A stretch of DNA of 10,964 nt from DATBLZ01 sp036555065 (GTDB taxonomy: Bacteria > Pseudomonadota > Gammaproteobacteria > Steroidobacterales > Rariloculaceae). Below, piece after piece: positions 5,875 through 10,964 of this stretch (position 1 is its first letter; each line of letters starts with the position of its first letter). The translations under genes and the position numbers were made by a program. The notes under the pieces were generated by a model. It did not search any database, was not told where the DNA came from, and was given only the letters and a program-made list of their open reading frames with translations. The DNA lies in the NCBI GenBank assembly GCA_036555065.1, contig DATBLZ010000004.1, positions 1 through 10,964 of the forward strand. Direction: 5' to 3'.

Positions 5875-7674
5875 ATGTCTGCTCTGCGCGTCGCCTTCAT
5901 CGCTATCGTCTTGCTTGCAGCGTCGAGCGCGCATGCGGCCGGCACGGTCGCCGATGCGGTCATGCGCGGCGACGCAGAGGCGCTCGCGACGCTGCTCGGC
6001 GCAGGCGCCGACGTCAACGCCGTGCAACCCGACGGCGCGACGGGGCTGCATTGGGCCGCTTATCGCGACGACCTCGACGCCGCGCGCCGGCTGCTCGAGG
6101 CCGGCGCGCATCCGGGTGTCGCGAATCGCGAGGGAATGACGCCGCTCGCGCTCGCGAGCGTCGCCGGCGATACAGAGATGATCCGGCTGCTCGTCGCCGC
6201 CGGCGCCGACGTCGGTGGGCGGCTGCCGAACGGCGAAACGGCGCTCATGCTCGCCGCACGCACGGGCAGCGTTCCCGCGCTCGCGGCGCTGCTCGATCTT
6301 GGCGCCGAGATCGATGCAACCGAGACGCTGCGCGGCACGACTGCGCTCATGTGGGCGGCCGCGTATTCCAATCCGAGCGCGATCGAGCTCTTGCTTACGC
6401 GCGGCGCAGATCCGGGTCGGAAGTCCGCTGTCGTCGAGCGCGGCCGAGGGCCGTATCTCGCGCCGGCCGCGCGCGAGCGCATCGAGGAATTCGAGCGCGG
6501 CACGGGGCTCCGTGGCGCCGCGGTCGCGGTCAATCTCGACACCGACGATTCGGCGGAACGGCCCGACGCGAGCACGGCCCGCCCGGCCGCCAGCCCTCCG
6601 GCAGCCGCGGCGACCCCGCCCGCGCCCGGTGCTGCGCCCCGAGCGGCCGGTGCCGCAGTCACTGCGGACGACGCGGCCGAGGCGGATGCCGCTGCAGCGG
6701 AATCCTTTTTCAATCGTCGCCGGCCGCGCGACGCGGGCGGGCTCACGGCCCTGATCTTCGCCGCGCGCGAAGGCGATCTCGAATCGGTCGTGACGCTCGT
6801 CGCGCACGGTGCCGACGTCAATCAGACGAGCGAATACGGGTGGACGCCGTTACTCACGGCGACACAGAACCGCTATTACGAAGTCGGCAAGTTCCTGCTC
6901 GAGCACGGCGCCGATCCCAACATTGCCAACAAGGGCGGCTGGAACCCGCTCTACCTCGCCACCGACAACCGCAACATCGAGGGCGGGGATTACCCCACGC
7001 GCCGTCCCGACATGGACCACCTCGATTACATCAAGCTGTTGCTCGCCAAGGGCGCCGATCCGAACTTGCGCATGAAATCGAGCACCGAGACGCGCACGAT
7101 CTTCACGCATCAGTGGCTCTTCGAGGAGGGTGCGACACCCTTCCTGCGCGCGGCGCAGTCAAGCGACCTCGTGCTCATGCGTCTCTTGCTCGAGCATGGT
7201 GCCGATCCGAGCATTCCGACCGAGCACAACGTGACCCCGCTCATGGTGGCGTCCGGCATCGGTTGGGTCGAGGGCGTGACGTTCGAATGGTCGCCCGAGC
7301 AGAACCTAGAAACGGTGAAGCTGTTGCTCGAGCTCGGCGCCGACGTCAACGCGCAGGACACGCTCGACTACCGCACGGCGCTCATGGGTGCCGCGCACAA
7401 GGGCCGCAGCGACGTCGTGCAGATCCTCGTCGATCATGGCGCGAAGCTCGACACGCGTGACATCGGCAGCCGCGACAGCATCCATGCGCTCGCGGGTGTG
7501 ACCTGGCAAGCAATCGACTACGCGGACGGCCTCGTGCGCGTCGGCGTGCAATCCGCGATCGCGCATCCGGAGACGGCCGCGCTCATGCGCAAGCTCATGC
7601 AGGAGCGCGGCCTACCCGTGCCCCCCGCGGGGCGGACGCTCGAGTCGATCTGCATCACCGACGTTTGTAAGTAG
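5875..7674 (+). CDS. Exported ankyrin-repeat protein, two repeat blocks joined by an Ala/Pro-rich linker
   Basis: The protein has 599 residues. From ATG 5875 the N-terminus is a Sec signal peptide: Arg5, a hydrophobic core (VAFIAIVLLAASS) and an AHA|A cleavage site at residues 19-22, so the mature protein is periplasmic or secreted. About eleven ankyrin repeats follow. Five occupy residues ~23-185 and six occupy ~286-535, with signatures such as GADVNAVQPDG, GATGLHWAAY, GMTPLALAS, GWTPLLTA and LLLEHGADP. The two blocks are separated by an acidic then Ala/Pro-rich linker (~186-285). Two C-terminal repeats carry inserts (around 367-382 and 463-477). The ~65-residue tail is not ankyrin and ends in ESICITDVCK, with two Cys five residues apart that could form a disulfide in the periplasm. 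Ankyrin repeats bind proteins, but the partner is unknown. It lies 43 bases after the methyltransferase and probably has its own promoter. Confidence 0.9.
   Translation: MSALRVAFIAIVLLAASSAHAAGTVADAVMRGDAEALATLLGAGADVNAVQPDGATGLHWAAYRDDLDAARRLLEAGAHPGVANREGMTPLALASVAGDTEMIRLLVAAGADVGGRLPNGETALMLAARTGSVPALAALLDLGAEIDATETLRGTTALMWAAAYSNPSAIELLLTRGADPGRKSAVVERGRGPYLAPAARERIEEFERGTGLRGAAVAVNLDTDDSAERPDASTARPAASPPAAAATPPAPGAAPRAAGAAVTADDAAEADAAAAESFFNRRRPRDAGGLTALIFAAREGDLESVVTLVAHGADVNQTSEYGWTPLLTATQNRYYEVGKFLLEHGADPNIANKGGWNPLYLATDNRNIEGGDYPTRRPDMDHLDYIKLLLAKGADPNLRMKSSTETRTIFTHQWLFEEGATPFLRAAQSSDLVLMRLLLEHGADPSIPTEHNVTPLMVASGIGWVEGVTFEWSPEQNLETVKLLLELGADVNAQDTLDYRTALMGAAHKGRSDVVQILVDHGAKLDTRDIGSRDSIHALAGVTWQAIDYADGLVRVGVQSAIAHPETAALMRKLMQERGLPVPPAGRTLESICITDVCK
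6538..6729 (+). other. Low-complexity Ala/Pro-rich linker within the ankyrin gene
   Basis: Residues ~222-285 start acidic (LDTDDSAERPD), continue as Ala/Pro/Thr-rich sequence (PAASPPAAAATPPAPGAAP) and end in an acidic Ala-rich segment before FFNRRRP. This is a disordered tether between the two ankyrin blocks. The frame stays open and the repeat register resumes cleanly, so it is not a frameshift. Confidence 0.8.
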
Positions 7675-7697
7675 CTCGCTGCCTTGGGCGAGGCGCG

Positions 7698-7726
7698 CAT
7701 AATGGGTGCGGAAGCGTCCTTCGGAG
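7698..7726 (+). promoter_or_regulatory. Candidate -10 element and ribosome site of the CDF gene
   Basis: CATAAT at 7698-7703 matches the -10 consensus at five of six positions, without a recognisable -35. CGGAG at 7722-7726 is spaced seven bases from TTG 7734, the same spacing as in the ankyrin and peptidase genes. This supports the TTG as the start codon. Confidence 0.3.
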
Positions 7727-7733
7727 TCGAGCA

Positions 7734-8357
7734 TTGAGCGACGACTGCTGCGAGGCCATCGACACGGGCGCGCTGCAACGTAAGCAGAAGCGCGTGCTGA
7801 CGCTCGTGCTCGGTATCAACGTGGCCACGTTCCTGATGATGGTCGCAGCCTCGATCTTGAGCGGCTCGTCCGCATTGTTGTCAGGCACGTTGGACAATTT
7901 CGGTGATGCCGTTACGTACGCACTGAGTTTCGCGGTCGTCGGCGCGACGAGCGTTGCCAAGGCGCACGTCGCGTTCTTCAAGGGATTGCTGATTCTCGGC
8001 GCTGCGCTCGTAGTCACGATCCAGATCGGCTGGCGGCTGTTCCATCCGGGGACGCCGATCGTCGAGACGATGGGAGTGGCGGCAATCTTGAATCTCGGCG
8101 CCAACCTCGTTTGCCTGCGCCTGCTGATGCCGTACCGCGGCGGGGATCTCAACATGGCCTCGGCGTGGGAGTGCTCGCGCAACGACGTGCTCGAGGGGAC
8201 TGCCGTGATCGTCACGGCCGCCGCGATCTGGGCGTTCGAATCGGGCTGGCCCGACATCATCGTCGCGGTGGCGCTCTTGATCCTCTTTCTGCGCTCGGCC
8301 GCGCGGGTCTTGAGCGCCGCGTGGCGCGGGCTCGCCGCGCCGGCGGCGCAAGGCTAG
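7734..8357 (+). CDS. Short CDF-family cation transporter lacking the cytoplasmic C-terminal domain
   Basis: This 207-residue inner-membrane protein belongs to the cation diffusion facilitator superfamily, which exports divalent metals such as Zn, Co or Cd in exchange for protons. Six hydrophobic spans are visible. Span 2 holds the metal-site pair Asp54 and Asp58 in SGTLDNFGDAVTYAL, the counterpart of the usual DxxxD. Span 5 begins with ECSRNDVLEG, where Asn150-Asp151 is the conserved polar site of this short subfamily. GWPDIIVA and FLRSA near the end are also typical. The N-terminus SDDCCE contributes a Cys pair that may bind metal. Classical CDF proteins of ~300 residues carry a ~90-residue cytoplasmic metal-sensing domain; here the protein ends just after span 6. 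The start is TTG 7734 with CGGAG seven bases upstream. The stop TAG overlaps the stop of the convergent membrane-protein gene. Metal specificity cannot be assigned. Confidence 0.88.
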   Translation: MSDDCCEAIDTGALQRKQKRVLTLVLGINVATFLMMVAASILSGSSALLSGTLDNFGDAVTYALSFAVVGATSVAKAHVAFFKGLLILGAALVVTIQIGWRLFHPGTPIVETMGVAAILNLGANLVCLRLLMPYRGGDLNMASAWECSRNDVLEGTAVIVTAAAIWAFESGWPDIIVAVALLILFLRSAARVLSAAWRGLAAPAAQG

Positions 8358-8953
8358 TCCCCCGGTCCCGTCTTGACTTGGCGCTGGAGCTCGAGAAAGT
8401 GGTCGAGCGCAGCGCGCTGCCTACGCACGAACCAAACTCGCCATGCGAAGAATGCCGGCAGACCGAGCCATCCGAGGAGGATCACTGGCCACGCGGTCAA
8501 CAACGCCGTCAAGTTGATCGGCGAGCTCAAGAACTTCCAGAGCAACACGAACGAGAGCTGACCCACATAGAGCCACGCGCCGAACGACGCTACGCGGAGA
8601 TTGCTCCGGCAGCGGCGGATCGAAATGTCGATGAAGGCCGCGGTGCTTTCGGCAAGCGGACGCCACGTCCCTCGAGCGAGCCATAGGCAACCGGCCCAAG
8701 TCGCGAGGATGAAAAGCCATACCTCAATGAGGAGCACAATGTTTGCCGGCGAAGCGAGCGTCAGCGTGAGCGCGGTGAAGCCGCCGCCGATTCCAATCGT
8801 GACCAGAATCGGAGCGATCATACCGATCTTCATCAGCCGCGATTCGCGGGTAACGCGCCGCCTGAGGTCCTCCGCCGATTTGCCCTTATCCGACGCATCG
8901 GGTTGCGCCTGCCACTGACGACTCCACGTCGCCAATTCGGTATTGCTGTTCAT
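8354..8953 (-). CDS. Four-span membrane protein, putative partner (anti-sigma-like) of the ECF sigma factor
   Basis: The protein has 199 residues. A soluble, charged N-terminal segment (1-40) with Trp10, Trp14 and QAQPD, then LRRRVTRESRLMK, is followed by four hydrophobic spans at about 41-66, 70-93, 121-142 and 149-175, and a short charged tail. No zinc-binding anti-sigma motif (HxxxCxxC) is present. A cytoplasmic N-terminal helix rich in Trp/Gln/Arg followed by a membrane domain is a layout I associate with small proteins encoded directly after ECF sigma genes. This makes a membrane-bound regulator of the sigma factor the best guess, though it is inference. The ATG overlaps the sigma-factor stop in ATGA (8953-8950), the usual sign of translational coupling. 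The stop codon shares the palindrome CTAG with the CDF gene on the other strand. I recognise no enzymatic motif. Confidence 0.8.
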   Translation of the reverse strand: MNSNTELATWSRQWQAQPDASDKGKSAEDLRRRVTRESRLMKIGMIAPILVTIGIGGGFTALTLTLASPANIVLLIEVWLFILATWAGCLWLARGTWRPLAESTAAFIDISIRRCRSNLRVASFGAWLYVGQLSFVLLWKFLSSPINLTALLTAWPVILLGWLGLPAFFAWRVWFVRRQRAALDHFLELQRQVKTGPGD

Positions 8954-9510
8954 GACTGATGCTCCAACAGCTCCCTGAGTCGTTCGCGCGCGCGATTCAA
9001 GCGCACGCCCACGTTGCTCTCGCTAATCCCGACGACATCGGCGATTTCCCGGTAGCCCATGCCTTCGAGCGCGAGCACAAGCACCTCTCGATGGATCGCC
9101 GGCAGATCACGAATCGCAGCCAACAGGCGCTGCCGCTCCTGTTCCTCCGCGAGCGCCGCTTCGGCATTCGCGCTCGGGTCCTCGACCTCGATCTCGGCTT
9201 CGTCGAGCGAGACGTTGACACGTCTCTTCGAGAGATGAGTGATGCATCGGTTGTGGGCGATGCGAAACACGAATGTGCGCTCCGAGCACTCGCCGCGAAA
9301 GGCAGGCAACGCGCGCCAGAGCGCCATTGCGATCTCTTGCAGCAGATCGTCGCAGTCGCCGGCGGTGCGCGTGTAGCTCGCCGCGAGGCGGCTCAATGCG
9401 GCCCGATTCCCGGTTAGAAGCCTCGTGAACTGCTCTTCGAGGATTGCGCGCGCCGGCCTGCCCACGGGGGTTGCCGTCGCGCCGCCGCTAATTGCCGTAG
9501 ACGACGGCAT
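8950..9510 (-). CDS. ECF-type RNA polymerase sigma factor
   Basis: This 186-residue sigma-70-family extracytoplasmic-function factor directs RNA polymerase to a specific set of promoters. Region 2 spans about residues 25-97 and includes DCDDLLQEIAMALWRALPAF (52-71, core-binding and -10 recognition) and TFVFRIAHNRCITHLSKRR. An acidic linker (SLDEAEIEVEDPSANAEA) separates it from region 4 (~122-183), which has LPAIHREVLVLALEGMGYRE and the helix-turn-helix IADVVGISESNVGVRLNRAR that reads the -35 element. No C-terminal extension is present. ATG 9510 is taken as the start, with GAGA about six bases upstream. It lies inside the permease gene, overlapping it by 23 bases. An in-frame GTG at 9465 would remove the overlap but has no better ribosome site, and the first ~18 residues look dispensable, so the start is uncertain. 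The next gene overlaps it by four bases. Confidence 0.93.
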   Translation of the reverse strand: MPSSTAISGGATATPVGRPARAILEEQFTRLLTGNRAALSRLAASYTRTAGDCDDLLQEIAMALWRALPAFRGECSERTFVFRIAHNRCITHLSKRRVNVSLDEAEIEVEDPSANAEAALAEEQERQRLLAAIRDLPAIHREVLVLALEGMGYREIADVVGISESNVGVRLNRARERLRELLEHQS

Positions 9511-10270
9511 CGCGTCTCATCAATTTGCCGGCCCCGACGAGTGCGAGGATCGTGCTCGCGGCGGTCGTCGCCGCGAGCACGAGGGACTCGAGCACCGGCA
9601 GCTCGCCGTTCGCAAATCCGATCTGCAGGAGCACTTGCTGGCCCGCGACCGGCGCCAAGAACCACCAATCCGCCGCCGACTGCGGGCGGAACGCGAGCCA
9701 CATGCCGAGCGCCATGACGGCGAAAATCAGCATCGATAGATAAGTATTGGCTTCCTTGAGATTGCGGCACATCGTCGAGACGAGAATCTGCAGAGCCGCG
9801 GCCGCAAACACAAGCGTCACGAGTGCCGGGATCATCGCAAGCAGCAAGAGTTGCCCGTCGACGGTCGCCGCCGACGCGAACGCGAGCACCGCCGAAAAGG
9901 CGAGCAGATTGACGAGAAGACCGCCTGCGGCGAACACGCTCGCGGCCAGCCACTTGCCGAGAACGATCTCCGCGCGCGAGACCGAGTTCATCAAGAGCGG
10001 CAGCAACGAGCGGCGCTCGCGCTCCCCGGCGATCATGTCGATCGCCATGCTCATGCTGCCGCTGAACGCCGCCACGAGCGCAAACACCGATGCCATGACG
10101 GGAAATATCCGCGCCCCCGCTCCATTCCCGGCGCTGCCCATCGCAAACACCACGAGCCCGACGACCAGCGGCCCCATGAGCGTGTACATGGCCGTGGAAA
10201 CCAGCGCTCGGCCATCGCGAAGATGATCAACGAGCTCTTTTTGGGCAACGGTCCACGCATTTTTCAGCAT
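9488..10270 (-). CDS. natB: NatB-like ABC-2 exporter permease
   Basis: The protein has 260 residues with six hydrophobic spans at about 23-44, 55-76, 106-130, 140-165, 176-194 and 227-248. The segment SMAIDMIAGERERRSLLPLL (73-92), followed by SVSRAEIVLGKWLA, is the conserved coupling region of NatB-type ABC-2 permeases. B. subtilis NatB (sodium export) is near 390 residues and has a large extracellular domain between the first two spans; here that loop is only about ten residues, so this is a compact form and the substrate may not be sodium. ATG 10270 (MLKNAW) is chosen because GAGAAG lies just upstream and it overlaps the ATPase stop by seven bases. The open frame extends to 10450 only as an Arg-rich shadow of the ATPase gene. 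It pairs with the preceding ATPase and overlaps the following sigma-factor gene. Confidence 0.9.
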   Translation of the reverse strand: MLKNAWTVAQKELVDHLRDGRALVSTAMYTLMGPLVVGLVVFAMGSAGNGAGARIFPVMASVFALVAAFSGSMSMAIDMIAGERERRSLLPLLMNSVSRAEIVLGKWLAASVFAAGGLLVNLLAFSAVLAFASAATVDGQLLLLAMIPALVTLVFAAAALQILVSTMCRNLKEANTYLSMLIFAVMALGMWLAFRPQSAADWWFLAPVAGQQVLLQIGFANGELPVLESLVLAATTAASTILALVGAGKLMRRDAVVYGN

Positions 10271-10964
10271 GACGACTTCTCCGCATTCTCGGTCAGCTCG
10301 AGGAATGCGCCTTCGAGCGTCTCGGCTCCCGTGGCGCGGCAGAGCTCCTCGATCGTACCTGCTCCGACAACCGCGCCTTTGGCAATGACGACGACGCGAT
10401 CGCAGAGATCTTCGACGTCGCCGAGCACGTGACTCGAAAGAACAATGCACGTGCCCGAATCGCGCAGCCCTTTAAGGAGACTGCGCAGCCTTCGCTGCGT
10501 CGGCACGTCGAGCCCGTTCGTGGGCTCATCGAGCAACAAGTGCGACGGACGATGGACCAGTGCGCGGCCGAGTGCGACTTTCATGCACTCGCCTTGCGAG
10601 AATCCCGCCACCGGTCGATCGGCGATCGCGGTGAGCCCGAGCTCGGCGAGCAGCGCCTGGACGCGCTCCCCGCGCGTTTCGTCGGGTATTCTTCGGAGCC
10701 GCGCGAAATACTCCACGTTCTCGCGCGCCGTAAGCCGCGTGTACAAGCCCGTATGATCGAGGAGCGCGCCGAGACTCCTCTGTGCCGCAATGGTATCGGT
10801 TTGCGGACTCTCACCCGCGACATAGATATCGCCGGCGTCGGGCTTGAGCACGCCGGCGATCATGCGCAACGTCGTCGTCTTGCCGGCGCCGTTGGCGCCG
10901 AGGAGGCCCGTGACCGCCGCGTCGTCTGCCTCGAATGAAAGATTGCTGACGGCGGCGAATCCAT
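10264..10964 (-). CDS. natA: NatA-like ABC transporter ATPase, 5' end outside window
   Basis: The frame is open through base 10964, so the TTG at 10869 is internal; the visible part is 232 codons and probably lacks about 10-20 residues at the N-terminus. Walker A is GANGAGKTT at visible residues 22-30. The Q-loop region reads LGALLDHTGLYTRLTARENV, with the DxTGLY form typical of NatA-type ATPases. The signature is FSQGE (121-125), a known variant of LSGGQ in this family. Walker B is LLLDEPTNGLD (142-152), with the catalytic Glu146, and the switch His178 is in LSSHVLGDVEDLC. All catalytic elements are present, so it should power export through the adjacent permease. It is the first visible gene of the minus-strand operon; the operon promoter lies beyond the window. 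The gene ends in TGA overlapping the permease start. Confidence 0.95.
   Translation of the reverse strand, partial: GFAAVSNLSFEADDAAVTGLLGANGAGKTTTLRMIAGVLKPDAGDIYVAGESPQTDTIAAQRSLGALLDHTGLYTRLTARENVEYFARLRRIPDETRGERVQALLAELGLTAIADRPVAGFSQGECMKVALGRALVHRPSHLLLDEPTNGLDVPTQRRLRSLLKGLRDSGTCIVLSSHVLGDVEDLCDRVVVIAKGAVVGAGTIEELCRATGAETLEGAFLELTENAEKSSC

Noticed and set aside
5869..6807. 312-codon minus-strand frame opposite the ankyrin gene
   Set aside because: It is Arg-rich without motifs; the ankyrin reading explains the sequence fully.
6051..7460. 469-codon plus-strand frame inside the ankyrin gene
   Set aside because: It is almost entirely Arg/Ala and is a frame-shifted shadow of the periodic ankyrin codons.
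10271..10450. N-terminal extension of the permease frame
   Set aside because: The extra 60 residues are Arg-rich and overlap the ATPase coding sequence; MLKNAW at 10270 has a ribosome site and fits the family start.
1..10964. CRISPR arrays, insertion sequences, tRNA or rRNA genes
   Set aside because: No regular repeat-spacer pattern, transposase motif, terminal repeats or structural RNA signature was seen by eye on either strand; a covariance-model scan was not possible.

Overview
The window is a GC-rich, densely packed bacterial chromosomal segment. It carries nine complete protein genes and two that run off the ends. I see no rRNA, tRNA, CRISPR array or insertion sequence. The gene set suggests a Gammaproteobacterium of the Steroidobacterales/Xanthomonadales kind: a PQQ dehydrogenase, a eukaryotic-like kinase with a TolB-type propeller, a short CDF transporter with an N-terminal Cys pair, and an ECF sigma factor paired with a small membrane protein. 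Acidobacteriota remain possible because kinase-propeller fusions and periplasmic ankyrin proteins are also common there. This placement is inferred from general family knowledge, not from a search.

Layout. (1) Bases 1-1375, plus strand: the C-terminal part of a PQQ-dependent (glucose-dehydrogenase-like) quinoprotein, then a small coiled-coil protein with a C-terminal membrane anchor. (2) 1409-4093, minus strand: an 894-residue Ser/Thr kinase with one membrane span and a TolB-like propeller. It converges on the coiled-coil gene and diverges from the next block across a 163-base control region (4094-4256). (3) 4257-5831, plus strand: an isoaspartyl peptidase/L-asparaginase of the Thr-nucleophile type and a class I O-methyltransferase, probably one operon. 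(4) 5875-7674, plus strand: an exported ankyrin-repeat protein. (5) 7734-8357, plus strand: a short CDF-family cation transporter. (6) 8354-10964, minus strand: a compact operon read in the order NatA-like ATPase, NatB-like permease, ECF sigma factor, four-span membrane protein. Every junction in it overlaps (7, 23 and 4 bases).

How the genes may work together. The last block is the most system-like. The overlaps imply that an ABC exporter, a sigma factor and a likely membrane partner of that sigma factor are made together, which would fit an envelope-stress or export-response module. The other genes look like independent housekeeping or accessory functions. The plus-strand CDF gene and the minus-strand operon end in one shared CTAG, so no room is left for a terminator between them. 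Several starts here are TTG or GTG with clear Shine-Dalgarno sequences, and the starts chosen below differ from the longest open frames where the sequence supports it.
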